Shown here: in pieces, positions 8,673 to 20,260 of the stretch
Numbering within the stretch: the stretch's first letter is position 1
Layout of the letters: the number at the start of each line of letters is the position of its first letter
Source of the DNA: Clusia tigrina
Lineage: Eukaryota; Arthropoda; Insecta; Diptera; Clusiidae
Direction: 5' to 3'
Length of the DNA: 64,000 bases
Assembly (NCBI GenBank): GCA_920105625.2
Contig: CAKKTE020000077.1
Location: forward strand, 1 to 64,000
Made by a program: the position numbers and the translations under genes
Notes under the pieces: model-generated
Seen by the model: the letters and a program-made list of their open reading frames with translations, nothing else
Databases searched by the model: none
Told to the model about the DNA's origin: nothing

Positions 8673-9943
8673 ATGCCTATAACTACCCCTATCTGCCTCA
8701 GTCGGCGTCTCAGTCGGCTCGCAACCTTTGTCAGCATATCTGTTGGTATCTCAGTTGCTGCCGCAGTCGATTGGGGGGGTCTGCTTCTTTGTCTATGCCA
8801 ATATCTAACCCTATCTGCCACCGTCGGCGTCGCAGCCTTTGTCAGCGTCTCTGTAGGTCTCTCAGTTGCTGCCGCTGTCGGTTGGGGAGTCTGCGGCCTT
8901 CTCTATGACTATATCTACCCCTATCTACCTCAGTCGGCGCCTCTGTCGGCGTCTCTGTAGGCGTCTCAGTCGCTGCCGCTGTCGATTGGGGGGTTTGCTG
9001 CCTTCTCTATGGCAATATCTACCCCTACCTGCCTCAGTCGGCGTCGTAGCCTCTGTCAGCCTCTCTGTAGGCCTCTCAGTCGCTGCCGCTGTCGATTGGG
9101 GGGTTTGCTGCCTTCTCTATGCCTATATCTACCCCTATCTGCCTCAGTTGGCGTCTCAGTCGGCGTCGCAGCCTCTGTCAGCGTCTCTGTGGGCGTCTCT
9201 GTCGCTGCCGCTGTCGATTGGGATGTCTGCTGCCTTCTCTATGCCTATATCTACCCTATCTGCCTCAGTCGGCGTCTCAATCTTTGTCGCAACCTCTGTC
9301 AATGTTTCTGTAGGTGTCTCAGTAGCTGCCGCTGTCGATTGGTGGGGTCCGCTGCTTTCTCTATGCCAATATCTAACCCTATCTGCCTCAGTCGGCGTCG
9401 CAGCCTTTGTCAGCGTCTCTGTAGGCGTCTTAGTCACTGGCGCTGTCGATTGGCGGGTCTGCTGCCTTCTCTATTCCTATATCTACCCCTATCTGCCTAA
9501 GTCGGCGTCTCAATCGGTGTCGCAACCTCTGTCAATGTTTCTGTAGGTGTCTCAGTAGCTGCCGCTGTCGATTGGTGGGGTCCGCTGCATTCTCTATGCC
9601 AATATCTACCCCTATCTGCCTCAGTCGGCGTCTCAGTCGGTGTCGCAGCCTCTGTCAGCGTCTCTGTAGGAGTCTCAGTCGTTTCCGCTGTCGATTGGGG
9701 GTTCTGCTTCCTTCTCTATACCTATATCTACCCCTATCTACCTCAGTCGGCGCCTCTTTCGGCATCCCTGTAGGCGTCTCTGTAGGCGTCTCAGTCGCTG
9801 CCGCTGTCGATTGGGGGGTTTGCTGCCTTCTCTATGGCAATATCTACCCCTATCTGCCTCAGTCGGCGTCGTAGCCTCTGTCAGCGTCTCTGTAGGCCTC
9901 TCAGTCGCTGCCGCTGTCGATTGGGGGGTTTGCTGCCTTCTCT
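8673..9943 (+). repeat. Array units resembling 4.2-4.9 kb and 25.6-26.2 kb
   Basis: Contains ACTATATCTACCCC units, the GTAGGCCTC (ATGGCAATATC) unit, GATTGGGATGTC and GATTGGTGGGGTCC units. From about 9,599 the order follows that starting at 4,207 at an offset near 5,390 bp, including the doubled GTCTCTGTAGGC dodecamer. No gene or insert is seen. Confidence 0.78.
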
Positions 9944-10762
9944 ATGCCTATATCTACCCCTATCTGCCTCAGTCGGCGTCTCAGTCGGCGTCGCAGCCTC
10001 TGTCAGCGGTTCTGTAGACGTCTCAGCCGCTGCCGCTGTCGAGAAGGGGGGCCTTCTCTATGCCAATATCTACCCCTATCTGCCTCAGTCGGCGTCTCAG
10101 TCGGTGTCGCAGCCTCTGTCAGCGTCTCTGTAGGAGTCTCAGTCGTTGCCGCTGTCGATTGGGGGTTCTGCTGCCTTCTCTATACCTATATCTACCCCTA
10201 TCTACCTCAGTCGGCGCTTCTGTCGGCGTCTCTGTAGGCGTCTCTGTAGGCGTCTCAGTCGCTGCCGCTGTCGATTGGGGGGTTTGCTGCCTTCTCTATG
10301 GCAATATCTACCCCTATCTGCCTCAGTCGGCGTCTCAGTCGGCGTCGCAGCCTCTGTCAGCGTCTCTGTGGGCGTCTCAGTCGCTGCCGCTGTCGATTGG
10401 GGGGGTTTGATGCCTTCTCTATGCCTATATCTACCCCTATCTGCCTCAGTCGGCGTCTCAGTCGGCGTCGCAGCCTCTGTTAGCGGTTCTGTAGACGTCT
10501 CAGCCGCTGCCGCTGTCGAGAAGGGGGACCTTCTCTATGCCAATATCTACCCCTATCTGCCTCAGTCGGCGTCTCAGTCGGTGTCGCAGCCTCTGTCAGC
10601 GTCTCTGTAGGAGTCTCAGTCGTTGCCGCTGTCGATTGGGGGTTCTGCTGCCTTCTCTATACCTATATCTACCCCTATCTACCTCAGTCGGCGCTCCTGT
10701 CGGCGTCTCTGTAGGCGTCTCAGTCGCTGCCGCTGTCGATTGGTTAGTTTGCTGCCTTCTCT
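9944..10762 (+). repeat. 477-bp four-unit HOR
   Basis: Units of 116, 122, 116 and 123 bp (9,944-10,420) are followed by a second set of 116, 122 and 104 bp (10,421-10,762). Both begin with a GAGAAGGGG unit, then the GTAGGAGTC unit, then the ATACC unit. Copy 2 lacks the doubled dodecamer in the ATACC unit (104 instead of 116 bp), a 12-bp hexamer-pair difference between otherwise matching copies. Confidence 0.88.
10182..10297 (+). repeat. 116-bp unit class (n=11) by hexamer gain
   Basis: This is the 104-bp ATACC unit with a duplicated GTCTCT GTAGGC dodecamer, giving eleven hexamers. The same doubling is seen near 4,380, 9,780, 13,590, 18,600, 33,930, 36,950, 42,200, 46,090 and 47,585. Another 12-bp doubling, of the GCCCCTGTCGGC type, makes a 116-bp unit at 52,416-52,531. 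These are direct examples of hexamer slippage or exchange that keep the unit at 50+6n. Confidence 0.88.
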
Positions 10763-12062
10763 ATGGCAATATCTACCCCTATCTGCCTCAGTCGTCGTCG
10801 TAGCCTCTGTTAGCCTGTCTGTAGCCGTCTCCGTCGCTGGCGCTGTCGATTGGGGGGCTGCTGATTTTTCTATGCCTATATCTACCCCTATCTGCCTCAG
10901 TCGGCTTCTCAGTCGGTTCGCAACCTTTGTCAGCATTACTGTAGGTATCTCAGTTGCTGCCGCAGTCGATTGGTGGGGTCTGCTGCTTTCTCTATGCCAA
11001 TATCTAACCCTATCTGCCTCAGTCGGCGTTGCAGTCCCTGTCAGTGTCTCTGTAGGCGTCTTAGTCACTGGCGCTGTCGATTGGCGGGTCTGCTGCCTTC
11101 TCTATGCCTATCTCTACACCCCATCTGCCTCAGTCGGCGTTTCAATCGGTGTCGCAACCTCTGTCAATGTTTCTGTAGGTGTCTCAGTAGCTGCCGCTGT
11201 CGATTAGGGGGGTCTGCCGCCTTCTCTATGCTTATATATACCCATATCTGCCTCAATCAGCGTCTCTGTCGGCGTGGCAGCCTCTGTCAGCGTCTCTGTA
11301 AGCGTGTCAGTCACTGGCGCTGTCGATTGGGGGGTCTGCTGCCTTCTCTATGCCTATATCTACCCCTATCTGCCTAAGTCGGCGTCTCAATCTTTGTCGC
11401 AACCTCTGTCAATGTTTCTGTAGGTGTCTCAGTAGCTGCCGCTGTCGATTGGTGGGGTCCGCTGCTTTCTCTATGCCAATATCTAACCCTATCTGCCTCA
11501 GTCGGCGTCGCAGCCTTTGTCAGCGTCTCTGTAGGCGTCTTAGTCACTGGTGCTGTCGATTAGGATGTCTGCTGCCTTCTCTATGCCTATCTCTACACCC
11601 CATCTGCCTCAGTCGGCGTTTCAATCGGTGTCGCAACCTCTGTCAGTGTATCTGTAGGCGTCTCAGTCGCTACCGCTGTCGATTAGGGGGGTCTGCCGCC
11701 TTCTCTATGCTTATATATACCCATATCTGCCTCAATCAGCGTCTCTGTCGGCGTCGCAGCCTCTGTCAGCGTCTCTGTAAGCGTGTCAGTCACTGGCGCT
11801 GTCGATTGGGGGGTCTGCTGCCTTCTCTATGCCTATAACTACCCCTATCTGCCTCAGTCGTCGTCGCAGCCCTTGTCAGATTCTCTGTAGGCGTCTCAGT
11901 CGCTGCCGCTGTCGATTAGGATGTCTGCTGCCTTCTCTATGCCTATCTCTACTCCCCATCTGCCTCAGTCGGCGTTTCAATCGGTGTCGCAACCTCTGTC
12001 AGTGTATCTGTAGGCGTCTCAGTCGCTACCGCTGTCGATTAGGGGGGTCTGCCGCCTTCTCT
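10763..12062 (+). repeat. GATTAGGGG/CTTATATATAC module repeats
   Basis: The marker GATTAGGGGGGTCTGCCGCC followed by ATGCTTATATATACCC occurs near 11,202, 11,681 and 12,037 (spacings 479 and 356 bp), and again near 12,676. Between them are GATTAGGATGTC units with TACACCCCATC or TACTCCCCATC. The repeats near 11.2 and 11.7 kb share AAGCGTGTCAG. The block is a local amplification of a three- to four-unit module also present near 6.47, 16.16 and 31.32 kb. Confidence 0.8.
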
Positions 12063-12223
12063 ATGCTTATATATACCCATATCTGCCTCAGTCAGCGTCT
12101 CTGTCGGCGTCGCAGCCTCTGTCAGCGTCTCTGTAAGCGTCTCAGTCACTGGCGCTGTCGATTGGGGGGTCTGCTGCCTTCTCAGACATTACCGCAGTCG
12201 ATTTGTTGTCTGCTGCCTTCTCT
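12063..12223 (+). repeat. Fused 161-bp unit pair with internal deletion
   Basis: Two expected 122-bp units are replaced by 161 bp. After GGTCTGCTGCCTTCT the sequence jumps straight to CAGACATTACCGC at about 12,184, so roughly 83 bp from ATGCC to the GTAGGC hexamers is missing. The intact counterpart is at about 17,330-17,455. The short pyrimidine string TTCTC/GTCTC at the junction suggests misaligned exchange. The result does not fit 50+6n, unlike ordinary units. Confidence 0.85.
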
Positions 12224-12749
12224 ATGCCTATATCTACCCCTATCTGCCTCAGTCGGCGTCTCAGTCTGCGTCGCAGCCTCATTCGGCGCCTCTGTAGGCG
12301 TCTCAGTCGCTGCCGCTGTCGATTGGGGGGTCTGCTGCCTTCTCTATGCCTATATCTACCCCTAACTGCCTCAATCATCATCTCAGTCGGCGTCGTAGCC
12401 TCTGTCAGCGTCTCTGTAGGCGTCTCTGTCATTACCGCTGTCGATTGGGGGGTCTGCTGCCTTCTCTATGCCTATAACTACCCCTATCTGCCTCAGTCGT
12501 CGTCGCAGCCCTTGTCAGAGTCTCTGTAGGCGTCTCAGTCGCTGCCGCTGTCGATTAGGATGTCTGCTGCCTTCTCTATGCCTATCTCTACACCCCATCT
12601 GCCTCAGTCGGCGTTTCAATCGGTGTCGCAACCTCTGTCAGTGTATCTGTAGGCGTCTCAGTCGCTACCGCTGTCGATTAGGGGGGTCTGCCGCCTTCTC
12701 TATGCTTATATATACCCATATCTGCCTCAGTCAGCGTCTCTGTCGGCGT
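12224..12749 (+). repeat. CAATCATCATC unit block
   Basis: Includes the units with CTGCGTCGCAGCCTCATTCGG, CAATCATCATCTCAG and GTCATTACCGC in fixed order. The same trio occurs near 15.05-15.24, 17.5-17.7, 30.3-30.5 and 52.8-53.0 kb. A GATTAGGGG module follows near 12,676. Confidence 0.8.
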
Positions 12750-15020
12750 CGCAGCCTCTGTCAGCGTCTCTGTAGGCGTCTCCGTCGCTGACGCTGTCGA
12801 TTGGGGGGCTGCTGATTTTTCTATGCCTATATCTACCCCTATCTGCCTCAGTCGGCTTCTCAGTATGTTCGCAACCTTTGTCAGCATATCTGTAGGTATC
12901 TCAGTTGCTGCCGCAGTCGATTGGGGGGGTCTGCTGCTTTCTCTATGCCAATATCTAACCCTATCTGCCTCAGTCGGCGTCGCAGCCTCTGTCAGCGTCT
13001 CTGTAGGCGTCTTAGTCACTGGCGCTGTCGATTGGCGGGTCTGCTGCCTTCTCTATGCCTATATCTACCCCTATCTGCCTAAGTCGGCGTCTCAATCTTT
13101 GTCGCAACCTCTGTCAATGTTTCTGTAGGTGTCTCAGTAGCTGCCGCTGTCGATTGGTGGGGTACGCTGCTTTCTCTATGCCAATATCTAACCCTATCGG
13201 CCTCAGTCGGCGTCGCAGCCTTTGTCAGCGTCTCTGTAGGCGTCTTAGTCACTGGCGCTGTCGATTGGCGGGTCTGCTGCCTTCTCTATGCCTATATCTA
13301 CCCCTAAATGCCTAAGTCGGCATCTCAATCGGTGTCGCAACCTCTGTCAATGTTTCTGTAGGTGTCTCAGTAGCTGCCGCTGTCGATTGGTGGGGTCCGC
13401 TGCTTTCTCTATGCCAATATCTACCCCTATCTGCCTCAGTCGGCGTCTCAGTCGGTGTCGCAGCCTCTGTCAGCGTCTCTGTAGGAGTCTCAGTCGTTTC
13501 CGCTGTTGATTGGGGGTTCTGCTGCCTTCTCTATACCTATATCTACCCCTATCTACCTCAGTCGGCGCCTCTGTCGGCGTCCCTGTAGGCGTCTCTGTAG
13601 GCGTCTGAGTCGCTGCCGCTGTCGATTGGGATGTCTGCTGCCTTCTCTATGCCTATATCTACCCCTATCTACTTCAGTCGGCGTCGCAGCCTCTGTCAGC
13701 GTCTCTGAAGGCGTCTCAGTCGCTGCCGCAGTCGATTGGGGGGGTTTGCTGCCTTCTCTATGCCTATATCTACCCCTATCTGCCTCAGTCGGCGTCTCAG
13801 TCGGCGTCGCAGCCTCTGTCAGCGGTTCTGTAGACGTCTCAGCCGCTGCCGCTGTCGAGAAGGGGGGCCTTCTCTATGCCAATATCTACCCCTATCTGCC
13901 TCAGTCGGCGTCTCAGTCGGTGTCGCAGCCTCTGTCAGCGTCTCTGTAGGAGTCTCAGTCGTTGCCGCTGTCGATTGGGGGTTCTGCTGCCTTCTCTATA
14001 CCTATATCTACCCCTATCTACCTCAGTCGGCGCTTCTGTCGGCGTCTCTGTAGGCGTCTCAGTCGCTGCCGCTGTCGATTGGGGGATTTGCTGCCTTCTC
14101 TATGGCAATATCTACCCCTATCTGCCTCAGTCGGCGTCGTAGCCTCTGTCAGCCTGTCTGTAGGCCTCTCAGTCGCTGCCGCTGTTGATTGGGGGGTTTG
14201 CTGCCTTCTCTATGCCTATATCTACCAGTATCTGCCTCAGTCGGCGTCTCAGTCGGCGTCGCAGCCCCTGTCAGCGTCTCTGTGGGTGTCTCAGTCGCTG
14301 CCGCTGTCGATTGGGATGTCTGCTGCCTTCTCTATGCCTATATCTACCCTATCTGCCTCAGTCGGCGTCGCAGCCTCTGTCAGCGTCTCTGAATGCGTCT
14401 CAGTCGCTGCCGCAGTCGATTGGGGGGGTTTGCTGCCTTCTCTATGCCTATATCTACCCCTATCTGCCTCTGTTGCAGCCTCTGTCAGCGGTTCTGTAGA
14501 AGTCTCAGTCGCTGCTGCTGTCGAGAAAGGGGGCTTTCTCTATGCCAATATCTACCCCTATCTGCCTCAGTTATCGTCTCAGTCGGTGTCGCAGCCTCTG
14601 TCAGCGTCTCTGTAGGAGTCTCAGTCGTTGCCGCTGTCGATTGGGGGTTCTGCTGCCTTCTCTATACCTATATCTACCCCTATCTACCTCAGTCGGCGCC
14701 TCTGTCGGCGTCTCTGTAGGCGTCTCAGTCGCTGCTGCTGTCGATTGGGGGGTTTGCTGCCTTCTCTATGCCTATATCTACCAATACCTGCATCAGTCGG
14801 CGTCTCAGTCGGTGTCGCAGAATCTGTCAGCGTCTCTGAAGGTGTCTCAGTCGCTGCCGCTGTCGATTAGGGGGGTCAGCTGCCTTCTCTATGCCTATAT
14901 CTACCCATATCTGCCTCCGTCGGCGTCTCAGTCGGCGTCGCAGCCTCTGTCAGCGTCTCTGTAGGCGTCTCAGACATTACCACAGTCGATTGGGTGGTCT
15001 GCTGCCTTCTCTATGCCTAT
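12750..15020 (+). repeat. 2.27-kb segment, copy 1 of 5.0-kb duplication
   Basis: Collinear with 17,760-20,260. The offset is 5,010 bp up to about 13,630 and 5,242 bp afterwards. Shared rare markers are CGCTGACGCTGTC, CAGTATGTTCGCAACC, GGGTACGCTGC, CCCCTAAATGCC, GCGTCTGAGTCGC, CAGTTATCGTCTCAG and CTGTTGCAGCC. Differences are few. The segment ends near the GACATTACC unit. Confidence 0.88.
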
Positions 15021-15378
15021 ATCTACCCTATATCTGCCTCAGTCGGCGTCTCAGTCTGCGTCGCAGCCTCATTCGGCGCCTTTGTAGGCGTCTCAGTCGC
15101 TGCCGCTGTCGATTGGGGGGACTGCTGCCTTCTCTATGCCTATATCTACCCCTATCTGCCTCAATCATCATCTCAGTCGGCGTCGTAGCCTCTGTCAGCG
15201 TCTCTGTAGGCGTCTCTGTCATTACCGCTGTCGATTGGGTGGTCTGCTGCCTTCTCTATGCCTATATCTACCCCTATCTGCCTCAGTCGGCGTCTCAGTC
15301 GGCGTCGCAGCCTCTGTCAGCGTCTCTGTAGGCGTCTCCGTCGCTGGCGCTGTCGATTGGGGGGCTGCTGATTTTTCT
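15021..15378 (+). repeat. CAATCATCATC unit block, second occurrence
   Basis: Contains TACCCTATATCTGCC near 15,026, CTGCGTCGCAGCCTCATTCGG, CAATCATCATCTCAG and GTCATTACCGC, as at 12.2-12.5 kb. It connects the end of the 5-kb duplication copy 1 to the long-range segment starting at 15,379. Confidence 0.8.
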
Positions 15379-16800
15379 ATGCCTATATCTACCCCTATCT
15401 GCCTCAGTCGGCTTCTCAGTCGGTTCGCAACCTTTGTCAGCATATCTGTAGGTATATCAGTTGCTGCCGCAGTCGATTGGGGGGTCTGCTGCTTTCTCTA
15501 TGATAATATCTAACCCTATCTGCCTCAGTCGGCGTCGCAGCCTCTGTCAGCGTCTCTGTAGGCGTCTTAGTCACTGGCGCTGTCGATTGGCGGGTCTGCT
15601 GCCTTCTCTATGCCTATATCTACCCCTATCTGCCTAAGTCGGCGTCTCAATTGGTGTCGCAACCTCTGTCAATGTTTCTGTAGGTGTCTCAGTAGCTGCC
15701 GCTGTCGATTGGTGGGGTCCGCTGCTTTCTCTATGCCAATATCTAACCCTATCTGCCTCAGTCGGCGTCGCAGCCTTTGTCAGCGTCTCTGTAGGTGCTT
15801 CAGTTGCTGCCGCTGTCGGTTGGGGGGTCTGCTGCCTTCTCTATGACTATATCTACCCCTATCTACCTCACTCGGCGTCGCAGCCTCTGTCAGCGTCTCT
15901 GGAGGCGTCTCAGTCACTGGCGCTGTCGATTGGCGGGTCTGCTGCCTTCTCTATGCCTATATCTACACCTATATGCCTCAGTCGTCGTCGCAGCCCTTGT
16001 CAGAGTCTCTGTAGGCGTCTCAGTCGCTGCCGCTGTCGATTAGGATGTCTGCTGCCTTCTCTATGCCTATCTCTACACCCCATCTGCCTCAGTCGGCGTT
16101 TCAATCGGTGTCACAACCTCTGTCAGTGTATCTGTAGGCGTCTCAGTCGCTACCGCTGTCGATTAGGGGGGTCTGCAGTCTTCTCTATGCTTATATATAC
16201 CCATATCTGCCTCAGTCAGCGTCTCTGTCGGCGTCGCAGCCTCTGTCAGCGTCTCTGTAAGCGTCTCAGTCACTGGCGCTGTCGATTGGGGGGTCTGCTG
16301 CCTTCTCTATGCCTATAACTACCCCTATCTGCCTCAGTCGGCGTCTCAATCGGTGTCGCAACCTCTGTCAGCGTCTCTGTAGGTGTCTCAGTTGCTGCCG
16401 CTGTCGATTGGGGGGTCTGCTGCCTTCTCTATGCCTATATCTACCCCTATCTGCCTCAGTATGCTTCGCAGCCTCTGCCAGCGTCTCTGAAGCCGTCTCA
16501 GTCGCTGCCGCAGTCGATTGGGGGGTTTGCTGCCTTCTCTATGCCTATATCTACCCCTATCTGCCTCAGTCGGCGTCTCAGTCGGCGTCGCAGCCTCTGT
16601 CAGCGTCTCTGTAGGAGTCTCAGTCGTTGCCGCTGTCGATTGGGGGTTCTGCTGCCTTTTCCATACCTATATCTACCCCTATCTACCTCAGTCGGCGCCT
16701 CTGTCGGCGTTTCTGTAGGCGTCTCAGTCGCTGCCGCTGTCGATTGGGGGGTTTGCTGCCTTCTCTATGGCAATATCTACCCCTATCTGCCTCAGTCGGC
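15379..16800 (+). repeat. 1.42-kb segment matching 5,683-7,105
   Basis: Second copy of the segment described at 5,683, at an offset of 9,695 bp. Visible differences include CTCTATGATAATATC near 15,500 and GTCTGCAGTCTTC near 16,174. Part of the block (15.61-16.1 kb) is also collinear with 20.61-21.1 kb at an offset of 4,998 bp, so it belongs to the same roughly 5-kb periodicity. Confidence 0.85.
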
Positions 16801-17759
16801 ATCGCAGTTGGCGTCGCAGCCTCTGTCAGCGTCTCTGTAGGCGTCTCAGTCGCTGGCGCTGTCGATTGGGATGTCTGCTGCCTTCTCTATGCCTATATCT
16901 ACCCTATCTGCCTCAGTCGGCGTCGCAGCCTCTGTCAGCGTCTCTGAAGGCGTCTCAGTCGCTGCCGCAGTCGATTGGGGGGTTTTCTGCCTTCTCTATG
17001 CCTATATCTACCCCTATCTGCCTCAGTCGGCGTCTCAGTCGGTGTCGCAGCCTCTGTCAGCGTCTCTGTAGGAGTCTCAGTCGTAGCCGCTGTCGATTGG
17101 GGGTTCTGCTGCCATCTCTATACCTATATCTACCCCTATCTACCTCAGTCGGCGCCTCTGTCGGCGTCTCTGTAGGCATCTCAGTCGCTGCCGCTGTCGA
17201 TTGGGGGGTTTGCTGCCTTCTCTATGCCTATATCTACCAATACCTGCATCAGTCGGCGTCTCAGTCGGTGTCGCAGAATCTGTAAGCGTCTCTGAAGGCG
17301 TCTCAGTCGCAGCCGCTGTCGATTAGGGGGGTCAGCTGCCTTCTCTATGCCTATATCTACCCATATCTGCCTCCGTCGGCGTCTCAGTCGGCGTCGCAGC
17401 CTCTGTCAGCGTCTCTGTAGGCGTCTCAGACATTACCGCAGTCGATTTGTTGTCTGCTGCCTTCTCTATGCCTATATCTACCCCTATCTGCCTCAGTCGG
17501 CGTCTCAGTCTGCGTCGCAGCCTCATTCGGCGCCTCTATAGGCGTCTCAGTCGCTGCCGCTGTCGATTGGGGGGTCTGCTGCCTTCTCTATGCCTATATC
17601 TACCCCTATCTGCCTCAATCATCATCTCAGTCGGCGTCGTAGCCTCTGTCAGCGTCTCTGTAGGCGTCTCTGTCATTACCGCTGTCGATTGGGTGGTCTG
17701 CTGCCTTCTCTATGCCTATATCTACCCCTATCTGCCTCAGTCGGCGTCTCAGTCGGCGT
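16801..17759 (+). repeat. Units collinear with 29.8-30.6 kb
   Basis: Contains ATACCTGCATCAG, GTCGCAGAATCTG, GATTAGGGGGGTCAGCTGCC and the GACATTACCGC/GATTTGTTGTC units. From about 17,210 the order repeats near 30,030 at an offset of 12,821 bp. Includes the intact form of the unit deleted at 12,184. Confidence 0.82.
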
Positions 17760-20260
17760 CGCAGCCTCTGTCAGCGTCTCTGTAGGCGTCTCCGTCGCTG
17801 ACGCTGTCGATTGGGGGGCTGCTGATTTTTCTATGCCTATATCTACCCCTATCTGCCTCAGTCGGCTTCTCAGTATGTTCGCAACCTTTGTCAGCATATC
17901 TGTAGGTATCTCAGTTGCTGCCGCAGTCGATTGGGGGGGTCTGCTGCTTTCTCTATGCCAATATCTAACCCTATCTGCCTCAGTCGGCGTCGCAGCCTCT
18001 GTCAGCGTCTCTGTAGGCGTCTTAGTCACTGGCGCTGTCGATTGGCGGGTCTGCTGCCTTCTCTATGCCTATATCTACCCCTATCTGCCTAAGTCGGCGT
18101 CTCAATCTTTGTCGCAACCTCTGTCAATGTTTCTGTAGGTGTCTCAGTAGCTGCCGCTGTCGATTGGTGGGGTACGCTGCTTTCTCTATGCCAATATCTA
18201 ACCCTATCTGCCTCAGTCGGCGTCGCAGCCTTTGTCAGCGTCTGTGTAGGCGTCTTAGTCACTGGCGCTGTCGATTGGCGGGTCTGCTGCCTTCTCTATG
18301 CCTATATCTACCCCTAAATGCCTAAGTCGGCGTCTCAATCGGTGTCGCAACCTCTGTCAATGTTTCTGTAGGTGTCTCAGTAGCTGCCGCTGTCGATTGG
18401 TGGGGTCCGCTGCTTTCTCTATGCCAATATCTACCCCTATCTGCCTCAGTCGGCGTCTCAGTCGGTGTCGCAGCCTCTGTCAGCGTCTCTGTAGGAGTCT
18501 CAGTCGTTTCCGCTGTTGATTGGGGGTTCTGCTGCCTTCTCTATACCTATATCTACCCCTATCTACCTCAGTCGGCGCCTCTGTCGGCGTCCCTGTAGGC
18601 GTCTCTGTAGGCGTCTGAGTCGCTGCCGCTGTCGATTGGGGGGTTTGCTGCCTTCTCTATGGCAATATCTACCCCTATCTGCCTCAGTCGGCGTCGTAGC
18701 CTCTGTCAGCGTCTCTGTAGGCCTCTCAGTCGCTGCCGCTGTCGATTGGGGGGTTTGCTGCCTTCTCTATGCCTATATCTACCCCTATCTGCCTCAGTCG
18801 GCGTCTCAGTCGGTGTCGCTGCCTCTGTCAGCGTCTCTGTGGGCGTCTCAGTCGCTGCCGCTGTCGATTGGGATGTCTGCTGCCTTCTCTATGCCTATAT
18901 CTACCCCTATCTGCTTCAGTCGGCGTCGCAGCCTCTGTCAGCGTCTCTGAAGGCGTCTCAGTCGCTGCCGCAGTCGATTGGGGGGGTTTGCTGCCTTCTC
19001 TATGCCTATATCTACCCCTATCTGCCTCAGTCGGCGTCTCAGTCGGCGTCGCAGCCTCTGTCAGCGGTTCTGTAGACGTCTCAGCCGCTGCCGCTGTCGA
19101 GAAGGGAGGCCTTCTCTATGCCAATATCTACCCCTATCTGCCTCAGTCGGCGTCTCAGTCGGTGTCGCAGCCTCTGTCAGCGTCTCTGTAGGAGTCTCAG
19201 TCGTTGCCGCTGTCGATTGGGGGTTCTGCTGCCTTCTCTATACCTATATCTACCCCTATCTACCTCAGTCGGCGCTTCTGTCGGCGTCTCTGTAGGCGTC
19301 TCAGTCGCTGCCGCTGTCGATTAAGGGATTTGCTGCCTTCTCTATGGCAATATCTACCCCTATCTGCCTCAGTCGGCGTCGTAGCCTCTGTCAGCCTGTC
19401 TGTAGGCCTCTCAGTCGCTGCCGCTGTTGATTGGGGGGTTTGCTGCCTTCTCTATGCCTATATCTACCCCTATCTGCCTCAGTCGGCGTCTCAGTCGGCG
19501 TCGCAGCCCCTGTCAGCGTCTCTGTGGGTGTCTCAGTCGCTGCCGCTGTCGATTGGGATGTCTGCTGCCTTCTCTATGCCTATATCTACCCTATCTGCCT
19601 CAGTCGGCGTCGCAGCCTCTGTCAGCGTCTCTGAATGCGTCTCAGTCGCTGCCGCAGTCGATTGGGGGGGTTTGCTGCCTTCTCTATGCCTATATCTACC
19701 CCTATCTGCCTCTGTTGCAGCCTCTGTCAGCGGTTCTGTAGAAGTCTCAGTCGCTGCTGCTGTCGAGAAAGGGGGCTTTCTCTATGCCAATATCTACCCC
19801 TATCTGCCTCAGTTATCGTCTCAGTCGGTGTCGCAGCCTCTGTCAGCGTCTCTGTAGGAGTCTCAGTCGTTGCCGCTGTCGATTGGGGGTTCTGCTGCCT
19901 TCTCTATACCTATATCTACCCCTATCTACCTCAGTCGGCGCCTCTGTCGGCGTCTCTGTAGGCGTCTCAGTCGCTGCTGCTGTCGATTGGGGGGTTTGCT
20001 GCCTTCTCTATGCCTATATCTACCAATACCTGCATCAGTCGGCGTCTCAGTCGGTGTCGCAGAATCTGTCAGCGTCTCTGAAGGCGTCTCAGTCGCAGCC
20101 GCTGTCGATTAGGGGGGTCAGCTGCCTTCTCTATGCCTATATCTACCCATATCTGCCTCCGTCGGCGTCTCAGTCGGCGTCGCAGCCTCTGTCAGTGTCT
20201 CTGTAGGCGTCTCAGACATTACCGCTGTCGATTGGGTGGTCTGCTGCCTTCTCTATGCCT
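17760..20260 (+). repeat. 2.50-kb segment, copy 2 of 5.0-kb duplication
   Basis: Collinear with 12,750-15,020 and sharing its rare variants. It has 232 bp not present in copy 1 (18,640-18,871), exactly one 110-bp and one 122-bp unit. CTATAAGGG-type changes are rare; one is GATTAAGGGATTTGC near 19,318. It overlaps the start of the 2,402-bp HOR. Confidence 0.88.
18640..18871 (+). repeat. 232-bp indel of two whole units
   Basis: Present here but absent from the equivalent point near 13,630. In copy 1, GCGTCTGAGTCGC leads to GATTGGGATGTC directly; here an ATGGCAATATC unit (110 bp) and an ATGCC unit (122 bp) come between. The size equals whole units, as expected for unequal exchange in register. 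Confidence 0.85.

Noticed and set aside
12224..12365. Arg/Cys-rich ORFs as small secreted peptides
   Set aside because: The same frame appears in nearly every unit beginning ATGCCTATATC; there is no signal-peptide pattern distinct from the repeat and no conserved stop or start.
12678..13019. Minus-strand ORFs with repeated TPTETPTEAD-like peptides, resembling Thr/Pro/Glu-rich surface proteins
   Set aside because: The peptide periodicity is the reverse reading of the GTC hexamers. These ORFs recur wherever the units do, stop within one to three units, and shift frame at every unit.
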